Below are positions 24,686 to 32,899 of a stretch of DNA of 39,476 nucleotides, one piece after another. The stretch covers positions 1 through 39,476 of the forward strand of contig JAAYVH010000081.1 of NCBI GenBank assembly GCA_012517255.1. Direction: 5' to 3'. The position numbers were made by a program, and so were the translations under genes. Numbering within the stretch: position 1 is the stretch's first letter; each line of letters starts with the position of its first letter. Under the pieces are notes generated by a model that was not told the DNA's origin, did not search any database, and worked only from the letters and a program-made list of their open reading frames with translations. The DNA is from Chthonomonadales bacterium. GTDB taxonomy: Bacteria > Armatimonadota > Chthonomonadetes > Chthonomonadales > CAJBBX01.

Positions 24686-25228
24686 ATGATCACACGCGAG
24701 GAACTCGAGCGTGCACGAGAGCGGGCGCGCGAGTATCTCCGGCGCGCCTGCATCGTGCTGACGCCACAGGAGTCCGCCAACATCGAGGTGGCGGACTTTG
24801 GCCTGGGCGAGCTCGACAAGACCGGGCTTGAGATCGTGACCTATGTCAACACCGCCCGGTGTTGCGCCAAGGAGCTCGTGATGTTTCCGCGGCAGACATG
24901 CCCCGAGCACATGCACCCACCTGTTGAGGGCGAGCCCGGCAAGGAAGAGACTTTCCGATGCCGCTGGGGCGTCGTGTACCTCTATCTCCCGGGCGAGCCG
25001 ACGCCGAATCGAGCCTGCTCGCCCCCGCCTGCGCCCGACGGGGCCTACACGGTCTTTCGGGAGGTTGTCCTGCATCCGGGCGAGCAGTACACCTTGCCGC
25101 CGCATACGCTGCACTGGTTTCAGGCCGGTCCCGACGGAGCCATTGTGTCCGAGTTCTCGACGACCAGTCGCGACGAGCTAGACATCTTCACTGACAAGCG
25201 GATCGCTCGAGTGCCTGTCGTCTCCTAG
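24686..25228 (+). CDS. D-lyxose ketol-isomerase (YdaE-like cupin)
   Basis: A 180-residue cupin enzyme interconverting D-lyxose and D-xylulose (and D-mannose and D-fructose weakly in some relatives). Similarity to Bacillus YdaE, recalled from memory, is strong along the whole length: AKELVMFPRQTCPEHMHPPV, KEETFRCRWGVVYLYLPGE, TLPPHTLHWFQAG and SRDELDIFTDKRI. Likely metal ligands are H75, H77, E88 and H143. An excellent AGGAGG lies seven bases before the ATG. It follows the corrinoid activator by 27 bases on the same strand, an unexpected partner for a one-carbon pathway, and hints that the operon handles a sugar-derived substrate. Confidence 0.9.
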   Translation: MITREELERARERAREYLRRACIVLTPQESANIEVADFGLGELDKTGLEIVTYVNTARCCAKELVMFPRQTCPEHMHPPVEGEPGKEETFRCRWGVVYLYLPGEPTPNRACSPPPAPDGAYTVFREVVLHPGEQYTLPPHTLHWFQAGPDGAIVSEFSTTSRDELDIFTDKRIARVPVVS

Positions 25229-25237
25229 CGGGCCCGC
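25228..25237. repeat. Perfect palindrome after the isomerase gene
   Basis: GCGGGCCCGC is a perfect 10-base palindrome directly at the isomerase stop. It lacks a loop and a T-run, so it is not a typical terminator; it could be a protein-binding site or chance in this GC-rich DNA. Confidence 0.25.
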
Positions 25238-25273
25238 GTAGCGACGCCGCCGTACCAGAACCGGGAGGCGAGC

Positions 25274-26188
25274 ATGAACACCGCGGTTGCCGGCGCCACA
25301 GGTCTCATCGGCCGATCGGTATGCGTTGCGCTGGCGCAGGCCGGCCATACGGTCAGCGCCCTTGTGCGAAACGCGTCCCGCGCCGCACAGGCCATCACGC
25401 ATCCGGCCGTGTCGCTGGTGGAATGGGATCCCATGGTCGCCGGCGCATGGGAAGAGGTCGTCGGCAAGGCAGACGTCGTGATTAACCTGGCCGGCGAGCC
25501 CATCGCGGCAAGGCGATGGAACGCTGACATCAAGAAGCGCCTGCGCAGCAGTCGCCTGGATACCACCCGGGCCCTCGTTCGCGCCCGAGCGGACTCGGGT
25601 GCGCGCGGCGGGGTGCTGATCAACGCCTCAGCGGTCGGCTACTACGGCGACCGCGGCGATGCACAGATCGCCGAGGACACGCCTCCCGGCAACGACTTCC
25701 TCGCTCAACTCTGCGCTCACTGGGAAGGCGAAGCCCTTGCGTGCAGGGAGCTAGAAGCCCGTGTGGTACTGCTCAGACTCGGCATCGTGCTCTCGCGCGA
25801 CGGCGGAGCTCTAGAGAAGATGGTGAGGCCCTATCGGTGGTTCGTCGGCGGTCCGATAGGGACGGGTCGCCAGTGGGTTCCGTGGGTCCACATCAACGAT
25901 GTGGTGGGTATCACGCTCTGGGCCGTCGCCGACGATAACCTTCAGGGCCCTGTCAATGTCTGCGCGCCGAATCCCGTTAGAATGCGGGACTTCGCGACGT
26001 CACTGGGAATCGTTCTCAGGCGGCCTGCCCTGTTCCGCGTTCCCCCCGCGGCGCTGAAGCTGGCCGTCGGCGAGATGGCGGAGGCGCTGCTCGCAAGCCA
26101 GCGTGTCGTTCCCCACGTGGCAATGGAGGCGGGCTATGAGTGGCAGTACACGCTCCTCGAGCCCGCGCTCCATTCAGTACTCCGGTGA
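25274..26188 (+). CDS. YfcH/TIGR01777 family NAD(P)-binding epimerase-like protein
   Basis: A 304-residue extended short-chain dehydrogenase-like protein. The N-terminal VAGATGLIGRSV is the nucleotide-binding glycine motif. VINLAGEPIAARRWNADIKKRLRSSR, SAVGYYGDRGD with the Tyr region, and VPWVHINDVVGITLWA are diagnostic of this family, with the C-terminal DUF1731 segment (ALLASQRVVP) at the end. Members are widely conserved but their physiological substrate is uncertain; some are annotated as sugar-nucleotide epimerases. GGGAGG lies about eight bases before the ATG. It starts 45 bases after the D-lyxose isomerase stop and may be cotranscribed. Confidence 0.9.
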   Translation: MNTAVAGATGLIGRSVCVALAQAGHTVSALVRNASRAAQAITHPAVSLVEWDPMVAGAWEEVVGKADVVINLAGEPIAARRWNADIKKRLRSSRLDTTRALVRARADSGARGGVLINASAVGYYGDRGDAQIAEDTPPGNDFLAQLCAHWEGEALACRELEARVVLLRLGIVLSRDGGALEKMVRPYRWFVGGPIGTGRQWVPWVHINDVVGITLWAVADDNLQGPVNVCAPNPVRMRDFATSLGIVLRRPALFRVPPAALKLAVGEMAEALLASQRVVPHVAMEAGYEWQYTLLEPALHSVLR

Positions 26189-26196
26189 CGGCCAAT

Positions 26197-26230
26197 CGGA
26201 AGCTGGATCAGGCTAATAGCTGCGCTTCCG
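26197..26230. terminator. Possible bidirectional hairpin between convergent genes
   Basis: CGGAAGC (26197-26203) and GCTTCCG (26224-26230) can form a 7-bp stem with a 20-base loop between the YfcH-like gene and the convergent small membrane protein. No T-run follows, so termination is only a suggestion. Confidence 0.3.
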
Positions 26231-26386
26231 GGTCATGGCGTTCAAGATGAGCCAGAGGACCCCGACCACGATGGCTGCCGAAATGATCGTCCCGAGCAGA
26301 TGCTTGATGATGTAGTTCACGATGGAGATCGCGATAATAACGACAATCGCGATCATCACAATGCGCCAGACTGAGCTGTTGTTCAT
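26213..26386 (-). CDS. Small two-helix membrane protein, unknown function
   Basis: A 57-residue protein that is almost entirely hydrophobic. VWRIVMIAIVVIIAISIVNYI forms a first helix (about 6-26) and LGTIISAAIVVGVLWLILNAM a second (about 31-51), ending in a basic TRKRSY tail that should stay in the cytoplasm. The open frame extends upstream to 26572, but ATG 26386 has AGGAGG eight bases before it, so this is the likely start. It resembles short PspC-like or DUF-type envelope proteins only in general character. It faces the YfcH-like gene and diverges from the NIL-domain gene. Confidence 0.7.
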   Translation of the reverse strand: MNNSSVWRIVMIAIVVIIAISIVNYIIKHLLGTIISAAIVVGVLWLILNAMTRKRSY

Positions 26387-26561
26387 GGTCGGTGCCTCCT
26401 GAGCCGAGGAACGCTGCCGTTCACTGTCACCGGCACTACGGCGCTGAAGGTACCATGGTTTCAGGGATCCGCCATCCCATGCAGGGCTCAGACGCAGGAG
26501 CGCGGCGCTTGCCTGGCGAACCCCACACTGCCCCGATTCCAGCGGCACAGGAGACATACCC
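26387..26561. other. Divergent intergenic region without recognised element
   Basis: This 175-base stretch separates the small membrane protein (minus) from the NIL-domain gene (plus). Both genes have good Shine-Dalgarno sequences at its edges. I see no clear promoter hexamers or hairpin in it, although promoters for both genes should lie here. Confidence 0.4.
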
Positions 26562-26816
26562 ATGGCTGTCATTCAGGTGCGCATCGCCACACGCACACCC
26601 GATCAGGCTAATGAACCGATCGTTCATCGCATCGGCCACGACTTTCGCGTGGTCACCAACATCCGACGCGCTCAGATCAGCGAAGAGGGAGGCTTCCTCG
26701 ACATTGACATCGAGGGCGCCCTGCCCGAAGTCCAGCGCGCCATCGCGTGGCTTCAGACGACCGGGCTCAGCGTGTCGGCTCAACAGCGATCGGTCGGCGA
26801 TGGCAGCAATCTCTAG
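26562..26816 (+). CDS. Stand-alone NIL-domain protein
   Basis: An 84-residue ferredoxin-fold protein. The pattern NEPIVHRIGHDFRVVTNIRRAQI, then GGFLDIDIEGALPEVQRAIAWLQTTGLSV, matches the NIL domain, which is otherwise found at the C-terminus of methionine ABC transporter ATPases and in some 4Fe-4S proteins, where it senses or binds amino acids or sulfur compounds. Here it occurs alone. CAGGAGA lies eight or so bases upstream of the ATG. It precedes tlyA by 24 bases on the same strand, so the two may be cotranscribed, but no functional link is known. Confidence 0.75.
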   Translation: MAVIQVRIATRTPDQANEPIVHRIGHDFRVVTNIRRAQISEEGGFLDIDIEGALPEVQRAIAWLQTTGLSVSAQQRSVGDGSNL

Positions 26817-26840
26817 ACCTCGCAGACCAGCGAGGGCCAC

Positions 26841-27602
26841 ATGAGCGACCCAACAGCCGAGCGCCTGGACCGCGCTCTCGTCGCGCGCGGTCTTGCCCCC
26901 ACGCGTGAGCGAGCCCAGATGCTCATTCGCGGCGAAGCTGTGACCGTGGATGGGCAAGTGGTGACGAAACCAAGCCATCCCGTTGGATGCGACTCCGAGC
27001 TAGCGGTCATCGGCGAGGTCCTGCCCTATGTCGGTCGCGGCGGGGTCAAACTGGAGGAGGCGTTGAGGCGCTTCCGCGTCAACGTGTCAGGCGCCCGCTG
27101 CCTCGACATCGGAGCTTCCACAGGCGGCTTCACAGACTGCCTGCTCCAGCGTGGGGCCGCGCACGTCGTGGCCCTGGACGTGGGACACGGTCAGCTCCAC
27201 GACTCGCTGCGCAAGGACCCGCGCGTTACCAGCATGGAGCGTGTCAATGCCCGCCATATCACCGCCGACCAGTTCGACGCGCCGTTTGATATCGTGGTGG
27301 CTGACGTGTCGTTCATCTCGCTCACCCTCGTACTTCCGCCTGCCGTGTCTGTTCTCAAGCCCGGCGGCTACCTGATTGCGCTGATCAAGCCCGAGTTCGA
27401 GGCCGGGCGCGATGCGGTCGGGGAACGGGGAGTTGTGCGCGATCCCGAGGCCATCCGGCAGGCTCGCGACCGCGTGAGTCGATGTGCTGTCGAGGACCTT
27501 GGATTGACGAAGCTCGGCATCATACCCTCGCCGATCATCACCGGCGGCAACAGGGAGTACCTCGCCTGCTTCCGCCGACCGAAGGAGGCGCCGTCAACGT
27601 GA
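26841..27602 (+). CDS. tlyA: TlyA family rRNA 2'-O-methyltransferase (hemolysin A-like)
   Basis: A 253-residue protein with an N-terminal S4 RNA-binding domain (about residues 7-65, RLDRALVARGLAPTRERAQMLI) and a C-terminal FtsJ/RrmJ-type SAM methyltransferase domain. YVGRGGVKLEEAL, LDIGASTGGFTDCLLQRGA and DVGHGQLHDSLR carry the SAM site. IVVADVSFISLTLVLP, LIKPEFEAGRDAVGERGVVRD and TGGNREYLACF complete the family pattern. Characterised TlyA methylates 2'-O of specific cytidines in 16S and 23S rRNA. Its TGA overlaps the GTG of the downstream hydrolase gene (GTGA), coupling the two although their functions seem unrelated. Confidence 0.93.
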   Translation: MSDPTAERLDRALVARGLAPTRERAQMLIRGEAVTVDGQVVTKPSHPVGCDSELAVIGEVLPYVGRGGVKLEEALRRFRVNVSGARCLDIGASTGGFTDCLLQRGAAHVVALDVGHGQLHDSLRKDPRVTSMERVNARHITADQFDAPFDIVVADVSFISLTLVLPPAVSVLKPGGYLIALIKPEFEAGRDAVGERGVVRDPEAIRQARDRVSRCAVEDLGLTKLGIIPSPIITGGNREYLACFRRPKEAPST

Positions 27603-29881
27603 GGAGCATGCTCGCAGCGATGATCGTCCTTTGCGCAGCCCCCATAGCCGGGGCTCCCCCGCGTCTGCCGTCAGGTCCTCTGCCCGACGGCCTGGGCGTG
27701 AACATCCATTTCACGACGCCGCAGCCCGGCGAGATGAAGATGCTCGCTGACGGCGGCTTCACATGGGTCCGCATGGACTTCGACTGGAACCAGGTGGAGT
27801 ACGAGCGAGGCCGGTACCGCTTCGATGCCTATGATGTTCTCATGAAGGCCCTCGAGGAACACCGCATCCGTCCGATCTTCATCCTCGACTACGTTCACAG
27901 ACTGTATGACAACGCGCAGTCGCCCCACACCGACGAAGCCATCGCGGCGTTCGCGCGCTTTGCCGCCGCGGCGGCCAAACACTACCAGGGGCGCGGGGTG
28001 CTCTGGGAGATGTACAACGAGCCCAACATCACGCCCTTCTGGCGCCCCACGGTCAACGTACAGGACTACATACGCCTGGCCACCGCCACGGGGAAGGCCA
28101 TTCGGGCCGCTGCGCCTAAGGAAGCATATATCGGACCGGCCACCTCGACGATAGACTGGCGTTTCCTCGAAGAGTGCTTCCGCGGAGGGCTGCTTGAGCT
28201 CTGGGACGCCGTTTCGGTCCACCCGTATCGCCCGACGCCGCCCGAGACGGTCATTCCCGAGTATGCCCGTCTGAGGGCGTTGATCCGCCGGTACGCGCCG
28301 AAGGGCAAACGCATTCCCATCATCTCGGGCGAGTGGGGCTACTCCGCGGCGTGGGGCGGGATGGATGCGGACAAGCAAGGCAAGATGCTGCCGCGCCAGT
28401 GGCTGACCAACATCGCATGCGGCGTGCCGCTATCCATCTGGTACGACTGGCACGATGACGGCCCAGATCCGAAAGAACCCGAGCACCACTTCGGCACCGT
28501 GCTGCACCCATACCTCAAGGATCGGACGCCGGTCTACGATCCAAAACCGGCCTACATCGCGGCCCGGACGCTCGCCTCGGTCCTGCGAGGATTCCGATTC
28601 GACAAGCGCCTGGTGGTTGGTCCACCCGAGAACCACGTCCTGCTCTTCAAACGGGGACGGGAGGTTCGTGTTGCCGCATGGACAACGCTGGCGGGAGGAA
28701 ACGAGATCGTGCTGCCCGCTAGCCCGGGCACACTGAGGCTGACCGATCACCTCGGCAAATCGCTGCCGCCCGTAACCGCAGCGGGTCCGGGAGCTCGGCT
28801 CAGACTGGCTGATGCACCGGTGTATATTGTGCCGGAGGGACGTAACCGTGCGCTCGAGGCAGCCGGCGCCTGGGAGGCTCTGCCGCCCGAAATCGTGACC
28901 GCATACCGTCGTACGCTCACCGTACAGGCCAGGCTCCCCGCATGGGCCGGAGGCCCGCGCACCGCGAGCAAGACGGCCGCGCTGAGCCGCTCGGCAGAGC
29001 CGATCGAGACACAACTCGCACTGAAGATGGACCAATGTGCGCCCATCGTTCAGGCTACACACGTCGTAGTCTCGAATCCGCTCGTCGTGGAGATGGAACC
29101 TCCCATCGGCGGCCGAGCGCAGATCACCGTCGAGAACCCGGCCGGAGCGCCATTCAGCGGCGCTGTCGAAGTGGGCTTCGACGGCTCTGCCGGCACGAGT
29201 CGCCGAGCGCCGCTCCGGTTCAGATCCGGTCAGACGCTGGAGCGGCTTTCGGTTCCGGCGCCAGCCATGCCCCCCACGGGTCTGTCCATCGCCGTCAGGA
29301 TCCTCGATTCCCAGAGCGTCACCGTTCTCAGCATCCCTCGAGCCCGCTACGTGCCGGTGGCGGGATTTGGCGATTTCGCCTCCGGCAAAGCCCCGGAGGC
29401 GTTCACGATCCTCGCCGACGGAGATCCCAGGGTCGTGTCGTCCCAGACACTTGTGCCAGGGTTGCCGTCTGACGGCCCCCCGGCGCCGGGCGTTTCCGCC
29501 GTACGACTCACCTACCGCTTCGAGCAAGGCTGGAAGTTCGTGCGCGTCACCACCCAGGACAGCAGGCTGCTCCCCATCGAGGGGCGTCCGAGGGCGCTGG
29601 GAATGTGGATCCATGGCGACGGCAAGGGCAACATCCCCCGGATCCGCTTCGTGGACCGTAGCGGCCAGACATGGCAACCGGATGGCAGCCCCATCGTGTG
29701 GACCGGCTGGAAGTGGTTCGTTTTCCCTCTCGACGGAACGCGCTCCGGGCGCTGGGGCGGCGCAGATGACGGCGTGATCCACTATCCGATTCGCTGGGAC
29801 TCCCTGTTCCTGCTGGACAGCGCAGGGGCCAGAGCAACCGAAGGCGAGATCCATTTCGCCGCACCCACTCTCATTTATTGA
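27599..29881 (+). CDS. Secreted clan GH-A glycoside hydrolase with C-terminal accessory domains
   Basis: This 760-residue protein opens with a Sec-type signal (VRSMLAAMIVLCAAPIAGA). The hydrolase domain covers roughly residues 25-350. E141 in MYNEPN is the likely acid/base and E245 in ISGEWGY the likely nucleophile, the clan A arrangement after beta-strands 4 and 7, as in GH5 and GH39 relatives. The family cannot be named with certainty. The remaining 400 residues lack the catalytic motifs, and the last 150 (GMWIHGDGKGN, GWKWFVFPLDGT) look like a carbohydrate-binding jelly roll. GTG 27599 overlaps the tlyA stop and has AGGAGG ten bases upstream. ATG 27608 is an alternative. Confidence 0.82.
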   Translation: MRSMLAAMIVLCAAPIAGAPPRLPSGPLPDGLGVNIHFTTPQPGEMKMLADGGFTWVRMDFDWNQVEYERGRYRFDAYDVLMKALEEHRIRPIFILDYVHRLYDNAQSPHTDEAIAAFARFAAAAAKHYQGRGVLWEMYNEPNITPFWRPTVNVQDYIRLATATGKAIRAAAPKEAYIGPATSTIDWRFLEECFRGGLLELWDAVSVHPYRPTPPETVIPEYARLRALIRRYAPKGKRIPIISGEWGYSAAWGGMDADKQGKMLPRQWLTNIACGVPLSIWYDWHDDGPDPKEPEHHFGTVLHPYLKDRTPVYDPKPAYIAARTLASVLRGFRFDKRLVVGPPENHVLLFKRGREVRVAAWTTLAGGNEIVLPASPGTLRLTDHLGKSLPPVTAAGPGARLRLADAPVYIVPEGRNRALEAAGAWEALPPEIVTAYRRTLTVQARLPAWAGGPRTASKTAALSRSAEPIETQLALKMDQCAPIVQATHVVVSNPLVVEMEPPIGGRAQITVENPAGAPFSGAVEVGFDGSAGTSRRAPLRFRSGQTLERLSVPAPAMPPTGLSIAVRILDSQSVTVLSIPRARYVPVAGFGDFASGKAPEAFTILADGDPRVVSSQTLVPGLPSDGPPAPGVSAVRLTYRFEQGWKFVRVTTQDSRLLPIEGRPRALGMWIHGDGKGNIPRIRFVDRSGQTWQPDGSPIVWTGWKWFVFPLDGTRSGRWGGADDGVIHYPIRWDSLFLLDSAGARATEGEIHFAAPTLIY

Positions 29882-29898
29882 TCAGGAGGACAACAAAG

Positions 29899-31005
29899 TT
29901 GGCCACATTCAACGGCCTCGGTATGGGGCTGCACACCATCAGTCGGCTGTCGGACGCCGAGACACGTTCGATCTGCGCCGAGAACCCCGATGGCTCCAAA
30001 GGCAGGGCGGCTATGGCGATGCCCCCTGTGGACGAGAACGGCAACCCGCGCGGCGCCGCGCGTGAACTCGGGCAAGGATGGAAAGTGCGGCCATGCATCA
30101 CGCTCGACCCGCATGCCACTGTCACTCTCGCCGACATCACGGGCCCCGGGGCAATCCAGCACATCTGGATCACCGTCGCGCCAGAATGGTGGCGTCGCAT
30201 CGTGCTTCGGTTCACGTGGGACGACGAGGATACGCCGTCCATCGAGACACCGCTGGGCGACTTCTTCTGCATGGGCTGGTGCCAGCGAGCCAACGTGAAC
30301 TCTCTGCCCATCGCCGTCAACCCTGCCGGCGGGTTCAACTCCTACTGGGAGATGCCGTTTCGCAAGAACGCCCGCATCACGGTCGAAAACCTCTGGGATG
30401 AACCCTGTCACGGGTTCTTCTACCAGATCACCTACGCGCTCACATCGGTCCCCGACGATTGCGCCTATCTGCACGCCAGTTGGCGCCGCAGCAACCCCCT
30501 GCCATATGCGACGGAGCACGTGATCGCTGAGGGAATACGGGGCCACGGTCACTATGTCGGCACCTATCTGGCCTGGCAACCCAACAACTGCGGATGGTGG
30601 GGCGAGGGCGAAATCAAGTTCTACATGGACGGCGACACGGACTTTCCGACAATCTGCGGCACAGGCACGGAGGACTACTTCGGCGGCGCGTGGGATTGGG
30701 AGCAGCCGGCCGGGCAGTACTGTATCTACTCCACTCCATTCCTTGGCATGCCGCAGGTCATCACTGCCGGCGCCGAGGGCATGTACCGGAGCCAGCAACG
30801 GCACGGCATGTACCGCTGGCACATCATGGACCCGATCCGGTTCAAGTCAGACCTCAAGGTCACGATTCAGGCGCTCGGGTGGCGCTCGGGCGGGCGATAT
30901 CTGCCGCTGCGCGACGACATCTCGTCCCTCGCGGTGTGGTACCAGGCCGAGCCTCACGCGCCGTTCCCGGCGCTGCCAGACAGGAACCATCTCGAAGTCA
31001 TCTAG
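29899..31005 (+). CDS. DUF2961 family protein (GH172-type glycosidase)
   Basis: A 368-residue protein of the DUF2961 family, now classified as GH172. Characterised members act on fructofuranose- or arabinofuranose-containing glycans and form jelly-roll oligomers. Diagnostic sequence includes ISRLSDAETRSICAENPDGSKG at the start and the GTGTEDYFGGAW block near residues 254-265 with E258. DPIRFKSDLKVTIQALGW lies near the end. The start is TTG at 29899, chosen because AGGAGG lies nine bases before it. The upstream in-frame TTG at 29878 would include that Shine-Dalgarno. No signal peptide is visible. It follows the GH-A gene by 17 bases, so the two probably process one polysaccharide. Confidence 0.88.
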   Translation: MATFNGLGMGLHTISRLSDAETRSICAENPDGSKGRAAMAMPPVDENGNPRGAARELGQGWKVRPCITLDPHATVTLADITGPGAIQHIWITVAPEWWRRIVLRFTWDDEDTPSIETPLGDFFCMGWCQRANVNSLPIAVNPAGGFNSYWEMPFRKNARITVENLWDEPCHGFFYQITYALTSVPDDCAYLHASWRRSNPLPYATEHVIAEGIRGHGHYVGTYLAWQPNNCGWWGEGEIKFYMDGDTDFPTICGTGTEDYFGGAWDWEQPAGQYCIYSTPFLGMPQVITAGAEGMYRSQQRHGMYRWHIMDPIRFKSDLKVTIQALGWRSGGRYLPLRDDISSLAVWYQAEPHAPFPALPDRNHLEVI

Positions 31006-31015
31006 CGCGCCGACT

Positions 31016-31055
31016 GACGCTGCGTAGCCTCCCATGGCGGACGCTACGCAGCGTC
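31016..31055. terminator. Strong bidirectional hairpin between convergent operons
   Basis: GACGCTGCGTAGC (31016-31028) and GCTACGCAGCGTC (31043-31055) are perfect 13-bp inverted arms around a 14-base loop. Three further base pairs can form inside after one mismatch. The right arm covers the last four codons and stop of the GNAT gene. There is no T-run, so termination may be Rho-assisted or by RNA-structure protection in both directions. Confidence 0.65.
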
Positions 31056-31538
31056 GATGTCGCCCTCCATGGGCTCGCCGAGCTGATCCTCGGTGAGCCG
31101 ATAGTAGATCCATTCATCGAGCCGGCGCGCGCCGGCTTTCTCGTAGAACGCCTGCGCCTGCGTGTTCCAGTCGAGACAGCACCACTCCATGCGCCCGCAC
31201 CCTCGGGCTGCCGCCAGCCTCCGGGCATGGCCGAATAGCGCAGACCCAATGCCGAGCCCCCTTGCGCTGGGCAATACGAAGATGTCCTCCAGGTACAGCG
31301 TTGGCTTGGCAAGGAACGTCGAGTACGTGAAGTAGAGGATGGCGTAGCCCACGGCCTCGCCGTTCCCCTCGGCGAGCCACGCCTCGAACCGCGGTCGAGG
31401 TCCCCATCCGTCCCGGATCAGTCGGGCCTCAGCCTGAGCATCGGGAGGCGGCAGTTTCTCGAACTTGGCAAGCGCCCTGATGAGCCGCAAGAGGGCGGGA
31501 GCATCGTTGCGTCTGGCTCGGCGTATTCTGATCCTCAC
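31044..31538 (-). CDS. GNAT family N-acetyltransferase (diamine acetyltransferase-like)
   Basis: A 164-residue GNAT enzyme that should transfer acetyl from acetyl-CoA to an amine. The acetyl-CoA pyrophosphate loop is ARGLGIGSALF (about 93-103). YLEDIFVLPSARG before it and WCCLDWNTQAQAFYEKAGA after it match the SSAT-like (spermidine/spermine or thialysine acetyltransferase) branch. The conserved Tyr-containing C-terminal strand (WIYYRLTEDQL) is present. The ATG overlaps the stop of the LarA-like gene by four bases (31535-31538), so it is the last gene of the Ntn hydrolase/LarA-like/GNAT operon. Its substrate there is unknown. Confidence 0.88.
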   Translation of the reverse strand: MRIRIRRARRNDAPALLRLIRALAKFEKLPPPDAQAEARLIRDGWGPRPRFEAWLAEGNGEAVGYAILYFTYSTFLAKPTLYLEDIFVLPSARGLGIGSALFGHARRLAAARGCGRMEWCCLDWNTQAQAFYEKAGARRLDEWIYYRLTEDQLGEPMEGDIDAA

Positions 31539-32839
31539 GTCGTGGCGCCAACCGGGACACCAAGATTGAGTGGCTCAGGCCCCGCCACGACCTCTAGATC
31601 ATTGCGCGCCCTGGCTTCGTCCAACAGGGGAGCGGATACCTGGAGCAGGTGAACTGCCTCGGTGTTCCTGATGCGAACAACACGCACGGCAGTCCGGTCA
31701 CCCCGACCGCACATGCCGATCGCCGCGCGCACCGCCGATTCGGCATCTTCGAGTACTATGGGAATGCCTCCTCGCCAGGCTCCCCCCTCCTGACTCGTCC
31801 GATGGTTGGTGCATGTCACGGCAAGATCGGTCTGTTCCATGAGCCGCCGCGTTACAATGTCGGCCAAGCCCAGTCCGGCCGCATTGCCATGAGTGCGATC
31901 GGTCAGCCCCAGCGCCACCACCATCCGCGTGTTCGGGCCGTCCCACTCGGTCTCAGGAACCGAGGGCATGCGTACCCTACCCAGGACGTGCGTGTCCATG
32001 CCGGTCCCGCTGATATCCTTGCCCATCTCATCCACAATCAAGACATCCACATTGTCGAACGCCAGTCGCGGCGCTATCCGTCGTGCGCGTTCCAGCAATG
32101 CCTGTTCCTGCGCGCGCCCGATGCCGTCAGCAGGAACATGCTCGATACTCGCGGTTCGACCCCGCTCGTTTTCGATGATCGCCACGCCCCCGACGACGTT
32201 GCCCGCCTGGACGAGCCGCCTGCCCACCTCGGGCATGATATGACGCAGTCCGTCGGCGCCGAACCGATGAATGGCGTCCGCGCCCTGCCGTTTGCCAAGC
32301 CCGATAGCGCACATCTTGCACAGCCCGCTCTCGATGGGTCCCTTGAAGTCGGTGTGATGCTTGATCCGGTTCACCACCACGACCGCATCGGCCTCCGCTG
32401 CGTAGCGGTCAAAGTAGATCGGGTACCCGTCATCGAGCGCCCCTAACTGCACCACGTCCATGGTGGCCCGTATGGGCACGCCCATGGCATCCTCTGTCAC
32501 GCCGTAGCCGGCCAGGATGCCCCTCTGCCCTTCAGCGGTCGCGCCGCCATGGCTGCCCATGGCCGGCACAATGAATGGACGGACGCCTCCATCCACCAGA
32601 ACGCTCACGACCTCGCGAACGATCACGGGCAGGTTGTCGAGTCCTCGACTGCCGACCCCAACGGCGACACTGGCGCCCGGCTTCATACGCGGATCATCGA
32701 GAAGCGATCGGGCTGCCGCCCGCGCGGACGCCCCAACGTCCTGCAGCGGCGGCTCTTCCGTGAGGTACCGAACGGTCCATACTTCAGGCAGAGCGATATC
32801 GGGGAAATCGAAGGCACGGGTGTTGATCGTCAGTTGCAC
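31535..32839 (-). CDS. LarA-like (DUF2088) protein, lactate racemase domain family
   Basis: This 434-residue protein resembles LarA, the nickel-pincer lactate racemase, and related 2-hydroxy-acid racemases or epimerases. The N-terminal domain shows VGVGSRGLDNLP and FIVPAMGSHGGATAEGQ (H97). The segment NRIKHHTDFKGPIESGLCK (158-175) contains candidate pincer-contact His/Lys residues (H161, H162, K175), a tentative alignment. Length matches LarA. Pincer-cofactor genes larB, larC and larE are not in the window, and many relatives act on other hydroxy acids, so lactate should not be assumed. It lies 60 bases after the Ntn hydrolase and overlaps the GNAT gene. Confidence 0.8.
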   Translation of the reverse strand: MQLTINTRAFDFPDIALPEVWTVRYLTEEPPLQDVGASARAAARSLLDDPRMKPGASVAVGVGSRGLDNLPVIVREVVSVLVDGGVRPFIVPAMGSHGGATAEGQRGILAGYGVTEDAMGVPIRATMDVVQLGALDDGYPIYFDRYAAEADAVVVVNRIKHHTDFKGPIESGLCKMCAIGLGKRQGADAIHRFGADGLRHIMPEVGRRLVQAGNVVGGVAIIENERGRTASIEHVPADGIGRAQEQALLERARRIAPRLAFDNVDVLIVDEMGKDISGTGMDTHVLGRVRMPSVPETEWDGPNTRMVVALGLTDRTHGNAAGLGLADIVTRRLMEQTDLAVTCTNHRTSQEGGAWRGGIPIVLEDAESAVRAAIGMCGRGDRTAVRVVRIRNTEAVHLLQVSAPLLDEARARNDLEVVAGPEPLNLGVPVGATT

Positions 32840-32899
32840 GGGGGCAACTCCTTTAGTGACAGTAGTCGGATGGGTGTCGCGACAGGGCGCAGTCCCGGT

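Noticed and set aside
28430-29854. 474-residue minus-strand open frame over the glycoside hydrolase
   Set aside because: Antisense shadow; no homology pattern and it crosses the hydrolase domain region.
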